Positions 1-7,681 are shown, counted from the stretch's first letter. The stretch is 64,000 nucleotides of DNA from Novosphingobium sp. 9U (GCF_902506425.1 NZ_LR732469.1:1719284-1783283), one strand, 5' to 3'. The notes: generated by a model from the sequence alone, not told the origin. Made by a program: numbers and translations.

Positions 1-150
1 GCCTACGGCACTGCCAGCTTTGCCGCACACCGCGCCGAAGCGGAGCGACTCGGATACAAGATCGAGGTGCTCCTCAGCGCCGGGCTGGAGAAAGATATAG
101 ACGAACCTGCCGATTTGGCGGATGCAACAGGCTGCATGCAGGAAGCGTAG
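1..150 (+). CDS. C-terminal fragment of a CofC-like guanylyltransferase (partial)
   Basis: The window opens inside a reading frame that runs from base 1 to a TAG at 148-150 (49 residues seen). The visible tail has the pattern G-x-x-SFAAHRAEA followed by GLEKDIDEPADL, which matches the conserved end of the CofC/FbiD family: a Ser-Phe-Ala helix and a nucleotide-binding D-[IV]-D-x-P-x-DL motif. CofC enzymes join GTP to 2-phospholactate or phosphoenolpyruvate in coenzyme F420 synthesis. The next genes are an SDR and an LLM-class oxidoreductase, so an F420 link would make sense. A MobA-type nucleotidyltransferase is the main alternative, because only the tail can be seen. Confidence 0.55.
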   Translation, partial: AYGTASFAAHRAEAERLGYKIEVLLSAGLEKDIDEPADLADATGCMQEA

Positions 151-169
151 CCAAGCGCCGAGGGAGAGA

Positions 170-1027
170 ATGGATACAAACGACATCAGCCTGACCGGCT
201 CGGCCGCCTTCGTTACGGGCGGTGGCGGAGGCATCGGCCGGGCCTCGGCGCTGTGCCTTGCCGACATGGGTGCCGATGTTGCGGTGGTCGACGTCATCCC
301 CGAGCGTTGCGAGCAGATGGTGGCCGAGATCGAGCGACGCGGTGGCAAGGCGCTGGGCCTGCCGGTCAACGTCATGGAAGTCGGCCCTCTCCAGGATGCG
401 GTCAAGCGCGCTGCGGACACCTTCGGGCGCATGGACGTGCTGGTGAACAATGCCGGCGGCGTCACTCGCCGCCCATTCCTCGACTTGCAGGAGAAGAACT
501 GGCGCCGCCACATTGACCTCAATCTGATCAGCAACCTGGCCGCCACGCAAGCGGCCGTGCCGGTGATGATCGAAGGCGGGCGCGGCGGTTCGGTGATCAA
601 CGTCAGCAGCATCGAGGGATCGCGCGCGGCGCCAGGCTATGCCGTCTACGCGGCGTGCAAGGCTGGCATCAACAACCTCACTCGCACGCTGGCGCTTGAG
701 TTCGCCGAGCAAGGCGTGCGCGTGAACACGATCGCGCCCGACTATACCCGCACCTCGGGCACGAACGGCCAGTTCACCGGCCCCATCGACGAGAGCCAAT
801 GGCCCCCGCTCAGCGATGCCGCGCTCGACTCGATCCGCCGCCGTATCCCCCTCGGTCGCGCCGGGCTGGAGGAGGAGTGCGGCAAGGTCGTCGTGTTCCT
901 CGCCTCGCCGCTTGCCAGCTACGTGACCGGCACGATCATTCCGGTCGACGGCGGCTCCTGGGCATCGAGCGGCTGGGTGCGCAACGCCAACGAAGACTGG
1001 GTCCTGCCGCCGGAAATCGCGCGCTGA
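170..1027 (+). CDS. Short-chain dehydrogenase/reductase (SDR family)
   Basis: A 285-residue classical SDR that reduces or oxidises an alcohol/carbonyl with NAD(P). The Rossmann motif TGGGGGIGR is near residue 17, NNAGG near residue 96, the catalytic Ser lies in NVSSIEG, and YAVYAACKAG carries the active-site Tyr and Lys. An acidic residue after beta-2 (VVDV) favours NAD. The ATG at 170 is chosen over an upstream in-frame ATG because AGGGAGAG sits just before it at 161-168 and the family normally begins here. It follows the CofC-like tail by 19 bp and precedes an LLM oxidoreductase by 29 bp, so it is probably part of one catabolic operon. The substrate is unknown. Confidence 0.9.
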   Translation: MDTNDISLTGSAAFVTGGGGGIGRASALCLADMGADVAVVDVIPERCEQMVAEIERRGGKALGLPVNVMEVGPLQDAVKRAADTFGRMDVLVNNAGGVTRRPFLDLQEKNWRRHIDLNLISNLAATQAAVPVMIEGGRGGSVINVSSIEGSRAAPGYAVYAACKAGINNLTRTLALEFAEQGVRVNTIAPDYTRTSGTNGQFTGPIDESQWPPLSDAALDSIRRRIPLGRAGLEEECGKVVVFLASPLASYVTGTIIPVDGGSWASSGWVRNANEDWVLPPEIAR

Positions 1028-1056
1028 ACCTCACGCCATCATCAGGACGCAAAGAC

Positions 1057-1977
1057 ATGACCTTCACCTTGAGCACCACCCTCCCCTTCGACCACATCCA
1101 GCATCCGGACGAATTCGTCTCGATGGATGCCGTGCACCAATGCGCCAAGGCGATCGAGCAGGCAGGCTTTTATGCCGGCACCGTAACCGACCACCCGGTG
1201 CCGAGCGCCCGCTGGCTCGACAGCGGCGGCCACTATGCGCAGGACCCCTTCGTCATGCTCTCGATGGTGGGTGCGGTCACCACCACGCTGCGGCTGCAGA
1301 CCAACATCCTGGTGCTGCCCTATCGCAACCCGTTCATCACCGCGCGCATGGTCTCCTCGCTCGATCGGTTCACCAACGGGCGGGTGATCCTGGGTCTGGG
1401 CGCCGGTTACCTCAAGGCCGAATACAAAGCGCTGGGTGTCGAGTTCGACAACCGCAACGACCTGATGGACGAGTACATGAAGGCCATGAAGCTGGCCTGG
1501 ACCGGCGAGGATTTCGAGTTCGAAGGCACCGGCTACAAGGCGCTCGGCAACCGCATGCTGCCGACCCCGGTGCAGACGCCGCACCCGCCGCTGCTGGTCG
1601 GCGGCAACTCGAAGCGCGCGCTGCGCCGTGCGGTGGAACTGGGCGATGCCTGGCACCCGTTCTTCGTGCCCAAGCAGGTGACCGACACCGCGCGTACCGC
1701 GAACCTGTCCGAGGACCAGGACATCCTCGACGCCATCGCCTACATGGCTGAGCACGCGCAGAAGATCGGTCGCGAGACGCCGCCAAAGGTCATCGCCTCC
1801 TCCACCTTCTCGCTGCAGGGCAACTGGAGCGCGCAGGAGGCGATCGACCACTACGCGCACCTGAAGTCCATGGGCGTCGATGGCTCGGGCGCCAGCATCT
1901 ACACCGATAGCCGCACCGAATATTGCGAACAGGCGCTGAAGTTCGGTGAGGACGTGATCGCCAAGATCGACTTCTAA
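1057..1977 (+). CDS. LLM-class (luciferase-like) F420-dependent-type oxidoreductase
   Basis: A 306-residue TIM-barrel protein of the bacterial luciferase superfamily. Landmarks are the VTDHP loop near residue 42, the RLQTNILVLPYRNP strand with its cis-peptide region, LDRFTNGRVILGLGAGYLKAEY in the middle, and PTPVQTPHPPLLVGGNSKRALRRA. This pattern resembles the TIGR03619-type subfamily that is usually annotated as F420-dependent, rather than FMN-dependent alkane monooxygenases. Start at ATG 1057 follows AGGACG at 1043-1048. Its place two genes after a CofC-like protein supports F420 use, but cofactor choice cannot be proven by sequence alone; FMNH2 is the alternative. Confidence 0.85.
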   Translation: MTFTLSTTLPFDHIQHPDEFVSMDAVHQCAKAIEQAGFYAGTVTDHPVPSARWLDSGGHYAQDPFVMLSMVGAVTTTLRLQTNILVLPYRNPFITARMVSSLDRFTNGRVILGLGAGYLKAEYKALGVEFDNRNDLMDEYMKAMKLAWTGEDFEFEGTGYKALGNRMLPTPVQTPHPPLLVGGNSKRALRRAVELGDAWHPFFVPKQVTDTARTANLSEDQDILDAIAYMAEHAQKIGRETPPKVIASSTFSLQGNWSAQEAIDHYAHLKSMGVDGSGASIYTDSRTEYCEQALKFGEDVIAKIDF

Positions 1978-2005
1978 CTCGACATGTGTCTACCCTAAAG
2001 CGCCA

Positions 2006-2026
2006 CTCTCCTGAACCTCAGGAGAG
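2006..2026. terminator. Intercistronic 9-bp perfect hairpin
   Basis: CTCTCCTGA and TCAGGAGAG are exact inverted repeats with a 3-base loop (ACC). The hairpin lies 28 bp after the LLM stop and 33 bp before the MFS start. No T-run follows, so it may be an attenuator or mRNA-stability hairpin rather than a full terminator. Its right flank (GAGAGGATAG) resembles the edge of the 150-bp palindromic repeats found elsewhere in the window. Confidence 0.4.
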
Positions 2027-2059
2027 GATAGAAAATCGGCGCGACGGAAGAGGTTCGGC

Positions 2060-3316
2060 ATGGAAGAAGCGCTGACGGCTCGCGCCGAATGGAGACGATC
2101 GTGGCCGACCGTGCTGGCGGCCATGATCGGGATGTCGTTCTATTCGGTCATCACCTACTCGCTGGGCACGTTCATCGGCCCGCTGGAGCGCGAGTTCGGC
2201 TGGAGCCGCACCGCGCTCTCCTCCGGGCTGACGATCTTCGCCGGCATCTCCATGCTGGGTGGACCGTTCGTGGGCGTGCTGCTCGATCGCGTCGGCACCC
2301 GCAAGATAGCAATCGCCGGCTTGGCCATCTGCGGCTGCATCTTCGCTGCCTTCAGCACGCTCAACGGTGCGCTCTGGCAGTGGATCGCTCTTTATGTGAG
2401 CTATGGCCTGTTCGCGCTGCTGTTCAAGTCGACCGTATGGAGCGCGGGCATCTCCAGCGTGTTCACCCATGGCCGCAGCCTCGCGCTCGCAGTCATGCTG
2501 AGCGGCGCGGCGATCGGGCAGACGTTCGCACCGATCGCCGCGAATGCGCTGATCAATGCGTTCGGCTGGCGCGTCGCCTACATCGCCATCGGCCTTGGCT
2601 GGGCAGGCGTGTCGCTGCTGCTGGTCGTTCCGCTCTACTTCGACGCCAAGGCGCGGGTGGCGCGCACCGCGGTTCCCAACAGCCCGCTCCCTGACAAGAT
2701 CATCCTTCCCGGCCTGACGGTCCGCGAGGCGAGCCGCGACAGCCGTGTCATCCGCATCGGCTTGGCGGCGCTGCTCTCCTCGGTCGTGGGGTCGGGCGTG
2801 ACCGTCCACCTCGTCCGGATCGTCTCGGAAACCGGCATCCCGATGAACCGAGCGGTCGAAATCGCCGCGCTTGCGGGCGTCGCCGGGCTGGTCGGCAAGC
2901 TGGCGGTCGGCTGGCTGCTCGACAAGGTCCAGGGCAGCCTGCTGCCGTTCTCCGGCTTCGCCATCGGAGCGCTCGGCCACTTCCTTCTCATCGGCTTGTT
3001 CGGAGGAACGACTCCCAAGATCGTCGGCGTTATGTGCGTCGGCTTCGCGAGCGGCGCAGGGCTCCAGATCTCCACCTACCTCGCCAGCCGCTATGCCGGC
3101 ATGCGCAACTTCGGCGCGATCTTCGGGACGATCAGCTCGGCGATGATGGCAGGCGCCGCTTTCGGGCCACTGTTTGCCGGTATGATCCACGACGCGACCG
3201 GCAGCTACGACATGCTGGAATCGATCGCCGCCCCCGTGATGCTCCTCGCCGCCTTCATGTTCGTCGGTCTGGGCTCCTACCCCGTGTTCCGGAACCCCGA
3301 GGACGAGTTCGCCTGA
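2060..3316 (+). CDS. MFS transporter, 12 TM
   Basis: A 418-residue major facilitator of the inner membrane with about 12 hydrophobic segments split into two halves by a loop around residues 195-230. The first-half signature is visible as LLDRVGTRKIAIAG (residues ~74-87) and repeated in the second half as WLLDKVQGSLLP. The N-terminal GMSFYSVITYSLGTFIGPLEREFGWSRTA-type stretch is typical of oxalate/formate- and monocarboxylate-type MFS proteins. Start ATG 2060 has GGAAGAGG upstream. It likely imports or exports the substrate or product handled by the SDR and LLM enzyme just before it; the substrate is not known. Its stop abuts thiE with no gap. Confidence 0.88.
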   Translation: MEEALTARAEWRRSWPTVLAAMIGMSFYSVITYSLGTFIGPLEREFGWSRTALSSGLTIFAGISMLGGPFVGVLLDRVGTRKIAIAGLAICGCIFAAFSTLNGALWQWIALYVSYGLFALLFKSTVWSAGISSVFTHGRSLALAVMLSGAAIGQTFAPIAANALINAFGWRVAYIAIGLGWAGVSLLLVVPLYFDAKARVARTAVPNSPLPDKIILPGLTVREASRDSRVIRIGLAALLSSVVGSGVTVHLVRIVSETGIPMNRAVEIAALAGVAGLVGKLAVGWLLDKVQGSLLPFSGFAIGALGHFLLIGLFGGTTPKIVGVMCVGFASGAGLQISTYLASRYAGMRNFGAIFGTISSAMMAGAAFGPLFAGMIHDATGSYDMLESIAAPVMLLAAFMFVGLGSYPVFRNPEDEFA

Positions 3317-3961
3317 TCAGGCGCGAGCCGCCGCGATCGCCTCATGGAAGGCCCGAACCGCGGCGGCTTCGTCTCCGTTCCAGACGGCGCCGCTGACGGC
3401 TAGGAAGTCTGCCCCGGCCCTCACTAGCGGTGCGCAGTTGGCGGGCGTGATGCCGCCAATCGCCACGCATGGCAGCTCGAACACGGCTTGCCACCACTCG
3501 AGCAGGTCCAGGCCGGCGGTGTGCTTCACCTCCTTGGTCGTAGTCGGGTAGAAGGCGCCGAATGCGACGTAGTCCGCGCCGAGTTCGCCAGCTTCCATCG
3601 CCATGTGGCGGCTGTCGTGGCACGTCACCCCGATCTGGGCATCGCGGCCGAGTTCCTGGCGCGCCTCGGTCGGGTCGCCGTCATCCTGGCCCAGGTGCAC
3701 GCCATCGGCGCCCAGGCGCTTAGCAAGGCCGATCGAGTCATTGACGATGAAGGTCACGTCTCGCGCCTCACAGATCGCCTGCAGCGGCTCTGCTAGGCGC
3801 GCAGCCTCATGCTGGTCGACGTTCTTGACCCGGAACTGGAACGCGGTGACTGGCCCGGCGTCGAGCGCCCGGGCGAGTCGATCGGGAAACTGACCGCCGA
3901 CATCCAGCGGCGATATCAGGTAGAGGTGGCACTCGGGTGGTGGATCGTCTTTGTCGAACAT
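3317..3961 (-). CDS. thiE: Thiamine-phosphate synthase
   Basis: A 214-residue ThiE/TenI-fold TIM barrel that couples the pyrimidine (HMP-PP) and thiazole phosphate to make thiamine monophosphate. Seen: FQFRVKN near residue 43 (equivalent of the QLR-K pyrophosphate site), FIVNDSIGLAKRLGADGVHLGQDD, GVTCHDS, YVAFGAFYPTTTKEV, and the phosphate-binding VAIGGITPANCAPLVRAGADFLAVSGAVW. ATG 3961 is preferred over a GTG one codon upstream. It stands alone, with no thiC, thiD or thiG nearby. It converges on the MFS gene with the two stops touching, and diverges from the lipoprotein gene at 4039 over 77 bp. A TenI-like role is less likely because the TTTKE loop is kept. Confidence 0.88.
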   Translation of the reverse strand: MFDKDDPPPECHLYLISPLDVGGQFPDRLARALDAGPVTAFQFRVKNVDQHEAARLAEPLQAICEARDVTFIVNDSIGLAKRLGADGVHLGQDDGDPTEARQELGRDAQIGVTCHDSRHMAMEAGELGADYVAFGAFYPTTTKEVKHTAGLDLLEWWQAVFELPCVAIGGITPANCAPLVRAGADFLAVSGAVWNGDEAAAVRAFHEAIAAARA

Positions 3962-4038
3962 CACCGCGCTCTAGCTGTAGTGTTCGGGCCCGCCAAGCGT
4001 TCCGCATGCATTCAGCCGGCAGCCTGGATCTAGGATCA

Positions 4039-4443
4039 ATGAGAACGATCCTCCTTGCCGCCTTGGCGATGGCTCTCACCGGCTGCACCGCCACCGCGCC
4101 GCCACCCACCTCCGTCGAGCAAGCGGACGGACTGGCCCGCGCCGCCCTCGGGCAGACGGTCGGCGTCGGCGGGCCCAAGGTCACGCCGCTTGGGGTGCTG
4201 GAAGACAGCCGCTGTCCCATGAACGCGCGCTGCGTCTGGGCCGGGCGCGTACGCCTCAGTGTCCGCGTCGATCTGGGCCGCGGCAGCCAGGTGCTGGAAC
4301 TGACACAAGGACAGCCGAGGCCCGTGGCGGACGGCACGCTTGAACTGGTGGAAGTGCAACCCGACCGCGTCGCAGGCGAAAAAGGCCTGACGATCGCGCC
4401 GGCCGACTACCGCTTCGCGTTCCGCTTCATGGGCGGACTGTAA
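4039..4443 (+). CDS. Small outer-envelope lipoprotein, unknown function
   Basis: A 134-residue protein with a short signal peptide (MRTILLAALAMA) and a lipobox LTGC, so Cys15 should be lipidated. The mature part has DSRCPMNARCVWAGRVRLSV, in which two Cys eight residues apart in a Trp-containing turn recur in a family of small secreted proteins of unknown role, and it ends in a predicted beta-rich domain (ADYRFAFRFMG). The ATG at 4039 is selected over an upstream in-frame ATG because it begins the signal peptide and has TAGGA close by. It is followed by the first 150-bp palindromic repeat and converges on tsf. Confidence 0.75.
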   Translation: MRTILLAALAMALTGCTATAPPPTSVEQADGLARAALGQTVGVGGPKVTPLGVLEDSRCPMNARCVWAGRVRLSVRVDLGRGSQVLELTQGQPRPVADGTLELVEVQPDRVAGEKGLTIAPADYRFAFRFMGGL

Positions 4444-4459
4444 GAGTGCGCGGATCACT

Positions 4460-4610
4460 CCCCTCCCCGCCGGGGAGAGGTTAGCGAAGCTTGGCCCGCA
4501 AGGGCCTAGCGCAGCTTGGAGAGGGCTGCGTGCGCGTTCTGCCCTCTCCAACTCCAGCTAAGTCGCTTCGCTCCTAAGCCTGCGTATCCTCTGCCCGGCG
4601 GAGAGAGGAT
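4460..4610. repeat. Composite palindromic intergenic repeat, copy 1
   Basis: About 150 bp built as outer palindromes (CCCCGCCGGGGAGAGG at the left, CCTCTGCCCGGCGGAGAG at the right) around an inner hairpin TTGGAGAGGG / CCCTCTCCAA at 4515-4551. The same layout, with shared words such as AGCGAAGCTT, CTAGCGCAGCTTGGAGAGGG and TGCGCGTT, recurs at 25595, 45450 and 50019. This copy lies between the convergent lipoprotein gene and tsf. Confidence 0.85.
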
Positions 4611-4633
4611 CATCTTCCCCGTCACCCCGACGC

Positions 4634-4665
4634 AAAACGGGCCGGAAGCTCGCGCTTCCGACCCG
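4634..4665 (-). terminator. Rho-independent terminator of rpsB-tsf
   Basis: Read on the minus strand, CGGGTCGGAAGC pairs with GCTTCCGGCCCG around a GCGA tetraloop and is followed by TTTTGC. The stem is 12 bp with one G-U pair. It starts about 30 bases after the tsf stop. Confidence 0.75.
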
Positions 4666-4695
4666 CTTGTGACTTTCGCGACAGAGGACCGAAGA

Positions 4696-5616
4696 TCAGC
4701 CCTGCAGCGCCGCAACCTCGGCTGCGAAGTCGCTGACCTGCTTTTCGATGCCCTCACCCAGCTGGAAGCGCACGAAGTCCTTGAGGACGATCTTGGTGCC
4801 GGCTTCCTTGCCAGCCTGGTCGACGACCTGCTGGATCGGCGTCTTGTTGTCGATCACGAACAGCTGGCTGAGGAGAGCGTTCTCCTTGGCGTACTTGGCG
4901 ATCGCACCGTCGACCATCTTGGCCTGGACCGCCTCGGGCTTGCCGCTCTCGGCAGCCTTCTCGGCCGCGACCTTGCGCTCGCGCTCGATCAGGTCGGCGT
5001 CGAGATCGTCGGCGTTCAGCGCCAGCGGGAAGGCCGCGGCGATGTGCATGGCGATCTGCTTGCCCAGCGCCTCGAGCACTTCGGCCGAAGCTTCGGACTC
5101 GAGCGCCACAAGCACGCCGATCTTGCCGAGGTTCGGCGCGGCGGCGTTGTGCATGTAAGGCACGATCAGACCCTGCGAGACTTTGACCGTCTTGATGCGG
5201 CGGATCTGCTGGTTTTCACCGATGGTGGCGACGTTGTTGGTCAGCGCATCGCCGACGGTGCCGCCGGTCGGGTAGGCCGCGGCCTTGAGCGCCTCGACGT
5301 CGTCGCCCGAAACCTCGAGCGCGGCCTGGGTGGCGTTGCGCACGAAATCCTGGAACTGCTCGTTCTTGGCCACGAAGTCGGTCTCGGAGTTCACCTCGAC
5401 GGCGACGCCCTTGGTGCCGGTCACGGCCACGCCGACCAGGCCCTCGGCCGCGGTGCGGCTGGACTTCTTGGCGGCGGCGGCCAGGCCCTTGGAGCGCAGC
5501 GCGTCGACGGCTGCCTCGAAGTCGCCGTCCGTCTCGGTCAGCGCCTTCTTGCAGTCCATCATGCCGGCGCCGGTGCGCTCGCGCAGGTTCTTCACGTCAG
5601 CGGCGGTGTAAGCCAT
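4696..5616 (-). CDS. tsf: Elongation factor Ts
   Basis: A 306-residue EF-Ts, the guanine-nucleotide exchange factor for EF-Tu in translation. The N-terminal UBA-like domain has [25 protein letters not shown], and the core begins with the TDFVAKN signature (residues ~80-86). The dimerisation and C-terminal modules are complete ([16 protein letters not shown], near the end). It lies 96 bp downstream of rpsB on the same strand, the classical rpsB-tsf operon, with a hairpin between the genes and a terminator after it. Nothing unusual is seen. Confidence 0.98.
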   Translation of the reverse strand: MAYTAADVKNLRERTGAGMMDCKKALTETDGDFEAAVDALRSKGLAAAAKKSSRTAAEGLVGVAVTGTKGVAVEVNSETDFVAKNEQFQDFVRNATQAALEVSGDDVEALKAAAYPTGGTVGDALTNNVATIGENQQIRRIKTVKVSQGLIVPYMHNAAAPNLGKIGVLVALESEASAEVLEALGKQIAMHIAAAFPLALNADDLDADLIERERKVAAEKAAESGKPEAVQAKMVDGAIAKYAKENALLSQLFVIDNKTPIQQVVDQAGKEAGTKIVLKDFVRFQLGEGIEKQVSDFAAEVAALQG

Positions 5617-5647
5617 CGCTCAAATTCCTCTTGCTTGAATGGACAGA

Positions 5648-5674
5648 CGCGCCGGACCCATTGGGCCCGGCGCG
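5648..5674 (-). promoter_or_regulatory. rpsB-tsf intercistronic hairpin
   Basis: CGCGCCGG at 5648-5655 pairs with CCGGCGCG at 5667-5674, and the stem continues inward as CCC/GGG round an ATT loop with one mismatch. There is no T-run. E. coli also has an attenuating hairpin between rpsB and tsf, so an attenuator or RNA-processing role is likely. Confidence 0.55.
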
Positions 5675-5712
5675 CGACATTTCGATGACGAAAGTGCCGT
5701 GGAACGTCGGGC

Positions 5713-6465
5713 TCAGGCCTCGACGGTTTCCTCGACCGGAACGTCCAGGGCGCCGATGTCGATCCCTGAGTCCACCACGCCTTCGCGGTGACCCTTGGTC
5801 GCGGCCTGGGCCACGGCGTCGCAGTACAGGCGCACGGCGCGGCTGGCGTCGTCGTTCGCCGGGATCGGGAACGCGATGCCCTGCGGGTTCACGTTGGTGT
5901 CGAGGATCGCCACGACGGGAATGCCGAGCACGTTGGCTTCCTTGATCGCCAGATCTTCCTTGTTGGCGTCGATCACGAACATCACGTCCGGGATGCCGCC
6001 CATGTCGCGAATGCCGCCGAGCGAAAGCTCCAGCTTGTCGCGCTCACGGGTGAGCTGAAGGATTTCCTTCTTGGTCAGGCCGTGGGTATCGCCCGAGAGC
6101 TGCTCTTCCAGGCTCTTAAGGCGCTTGATCGAGCCCGAGATCGTCTTCCAGTTGGTGAGCATGCCGCCCAGCCAGCGGTGGTTGACGAAGTGCTGGCCGC
6201 AGGCGCGAGCCGCCTGAGCGATAGGCTCTTGCGCCTGACGCTTGGTGCCAACGAACAGCACCTTGCCGCCGGCCTGAACCGTCGACTGGATGAAGTCGAG
6301 CGCGCGCGCAAACAGCGGCACGGTCTGCGACAGGTCGATGATGTGGATGCCGTTGCGGGCGCCGAAGATGTACGGCTTCATCCGCGGGTTCCAGCGATGG
6401 GTCTGGTGGCCGAAGTGCGAGCCGGCCTCGATCAATTGCTGCATGGTGACGACAGGAGCCGCCAT
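5713..6465 (-). CDS. rpsB: 30S ribosomal protein S2
   Basis: A 250-residue S2 with the family start ([20 protein letters not shown]), the [14 protein letters not shown] segment, and the signature [37 protein letters not shown] region near residues 155-190. The C-terminal tail is short and acidic. The ATG at 6465 has GGAAAGGAAT as ribosome-binding site. It is first gene of the rpsB-tsf operon. A strong hairpin lies just before the ribosome-binding site (6487-6506), a plausible site for S2 autoregulation. Confidence 0.98.
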   Translation of the reverse strand: MAAPVVTMQQLIEAGSHFGHQTHRWNPRMKPYIFGARNGIHIIDLSQTVPLFARALDFIQSTVQAGGKVLFVGTKRQAQEPIAQAARACGQHFVNHRWLGGMLTNWKTISGSIKRLKSLEEQLSGDTHGLTKKEILQLTRERDKLELSLGGIRDMGGIPDVMFVIDANKEDLAIKEANVLGIPVVAILDTNVNPQGIAFPIPANDDASRAVRLYCDAVAQAATKGHREGVVDSGIDIGALDVPVEETVEA

Positions 6466-6486
6466 AGATAATTCCTTTCCGGTTGA

Positions 6487-6506
6487 AGGTCTTCACCTGA
6501 AGACCT
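6487..6506 (-). promoter_or_regulatory. rpsB leader hairpin
   Basis: AGGTCTTCA and TGAAGACCT form an exact 9-bp inverted repeat with a 2-base loop, 22-41 bases upstream of the rpsB start and directly before its Shine-Dalgarno. It may take part in S2 feedback control. Autoregulation by S2 is known in other bacteria, but this exact element is not one I recognise. Confidence 0.5.
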
Positions 6507-6847
6507 GCCTCTGGGACGCTGGAACCGTGCGGAGACCCCGCTGCGGCACCGGTATGTGGTGCGTCCCATGTGGATTCGCCGTTGCCCTTGCCACCCGTGA
6601 ATCGGGAGGAAACGCTGCGGCGCGCTGCCTCTACAGCCTTCACTCGGCGAAATCTACCGGCATTTCACCGCACGCCGCCTTCAACTCGCCTCAAAGTGGA
6701 TGATTATCGCGCAGGTACAGGAACTTATCATGGTTAATCCGTATTTGGTGAATATCTGACGACGATCAGGCCGCGACACGAAGACCATCGCGGAGGGTCG
6801 ACAGGTCGGATGAAGTTGCAGGCGCAAGCCCTGCCCGGAGACGCCGT
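6507..6847. other. Intergenic region: rpsB leader and divergent promoters
   Basis: About 340 bp between the rpsB hairpin and the start of the small membrane gene at 6848. I see no gene in it. It must hold the rpsB promoter (minus strand) and the promoter of the plus-strand gene. The right part (6700-6770) is noticeably more A+T-rich than the surroundings. Confidence 0.5.
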
Positions 6848-7126
6848 ATGAGCATCGTTGCACCCGTCCTGTTCGCCTTTGTCGGTCTGCTCTCGCTGCT
6901 GGTGATCTGGCGCAGCGTTGCTTCGAACCTCGACGCGGTTCTCGAACTCAAGCGTCGGGTCGCGATGCCAGCCTATGGTAGCGAGATCGTGGTGAACTTC
7001 CGCGAGCCCGCACTGGATCTCGATGCCGTGTCGAGCGTGCGTCGCCCTCGCCAGTCGCGGCATGCCCTAGCCAAGCCGATCACGCACCGTCTGCACCAGT
7101 TCATCAAGCCGCGCTCGGCGGCTTGA
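6848..7126 (+). CDS. Small single-pass membrane protein, unknown function
   Basis: A 92-residue protein with one N-terminal membrane helix (APVLFAFVGLLSLLVIW) followed by a basic cytoplasmic tail rich in Arg and His. CGGAG lies before the ATG. It resembles the gene at 7415 in plan: a membrane helix, a short polar stretch, then an L-x-x-RRRV/LKRRV motif about 30-40 residues in. The two are probably distant paralogues. I recognise no family for it. It stands between rpsB (divergent) and the SOS-boxed gene. Confidence 0.65.
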   Translation: MSIVAPVLFAFVGLLSLLVIWRSVASNLDAVLELKRRVAMPAYGSEIVVNFREPALDLDAVSSVRRPRQSRHALAKPITHRLHQFIKPRSAA

Positions 7127-7300
7127 TGGGCGAAAGCTACTCAAGCTTATGCAAGAGCCTCGCCCTCAATGAGGGCGAAGCTTCATTCAATCCTCTGCCC
7201 ATGACGGATGTGAGCGAACCGGCTCCCCATCTTGGACGGTCGGGATCAGGTGATCTTGCCACCCCGAAGAAGCCGACAATCACGAATCGGTTGACGGTAC

Positions 7301-7315
7301 GAACAAAACGTGAAC
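7301..7315. promoter_or_regulatory. LexA (SOS) box 1 of a tandem pair
   Basis: GAACAAAACGTGAAC, that is GAAC-N7-GAAC, equals GTTC-N7-GTTC on the other strand, the alphaproteobacterial LexA site. A TTGACG that could be a -35 box lies at 7291-7296, so LexA would sit on the promoter of the gene at 7415. Confidence 0.75.
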
Positions 7316-7327
7316 ATTGTCTCCTCA

Positions 7328-7342
7328 GAACATTGATAGAAC
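7328..7342. promoter_or_regulatory. LexA (SOS) box 2 of a tandem pair
   Basis: GAACATTGATAGAAC is a second exact GAAC-N7-GAAC, 27 bp (start to start) from the first. Two perfect boxes within 42 bp are very unlikely by chance. Both are 73-114 bp upstream of the gene at 7415. Confidence 0.75.
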
Positions 7343-7351
7343 GAATTTGGC

Positions 7352-7372
7352 TCATCCACAAGCTATCCACAG
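7352..7372 (+). promoter_or_regulatory. Two DnaA-box-like sites
   Basis: TCATCCACA (7352-7360) and CTATCCACA (7364-7372) each differ by one base from the DnaA box TTATCCACA, in the same orientation and 12 bp apart. The second is also part of the inverted repeat AAGCT-N6-AGCTT. They lie between the LexA boxes and the gene at 7415, so DnaA could act on the same promoter. Confidence 0.45.
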
Positions 7373-7414
7373 CTTGTCAGAGGCACGAGCCACAACCGTC
7401 GAGGAGACAATGCC

Positions 7415-7681
7415 ATGCTGACCAGTGCGTGCGTCGTTCTTTTCGCGCTCGGCGCGATCACAGCTCTTGCCACTATCATAGTCACACTGCGTGACTATGC
7501 GCCGGACGTGGCATGCCTACGGGTACGCCGGCGGGTTGGCGCGCAGCCCCTGCTGGTGAATTGGCAGATCACGGGAATGCCGGCTGCTTCAGCGCCGGCA
7601 TTGGCGATCAGGGTGTCAGCCCTACGGGCGGATTTTGGAGGACGCCTTCCGGAGCTTGGCTCGCTGAGGCACGCCGCCTGA
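7415..7681 (+). CDS. Small membrane protein, probable SOS-induced gene
   Basis: An 88-residue protein with one N-terminal membrane helix (ACVVLFALGAITALATIIV), then TLRDYAPDVACLRVRRRVG and a tail with no recognised domain. GAGGAG at 7401-7406 sets the ATG at 7415. Its upstream region carries two tandem perfect LexA boxes and two DnaA-box-like sites, so it should be induced by DNA damage. Small SOS-induced inner-membrane proteins that halt division are known in Caulobacter (SidA, DidA); this one is not obviously homologous, so a division-inhibitor role is only an inference from size, topology and control. Its last 74 bases overlap the end of pssA on the other strand. It resembles the gene at 6848 in plan. 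Confidence 0.65.
   Translation: MLTSACVVLFALGAITALATIIVTLRDYAPDVACLRVRRRVGAQPLLVNWQITGMPAASAPALAIRVSALRADFGGRLPELGSLRHAA

Noticed and set aside
2018..3190. A 390-codon minus-strand frame opposite the MFS gene
   Set aside because: Rich in Arg, Asp, Glu and Gln as is usual for antisense of GC-rich membrane genes; the MFS frame is convincing.
7137..7370. A 77-codon minus-strand frame that would be oriented with the two LexA boxes
   Set aside because: The boxes fall inside its coding part and it has no ribosome-binding site or recognisable feature; the plus-strand gene at 7415 is the better target. Orientation of the boxes remains a caveat.
7352..7372. DnaA-like boxes as a replication origin
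   Set aside because: Only two imperfect boxes, no clear AT-rich unwinding region, and neighbours (rpsB, pssA, psd) are not typical origin markers.
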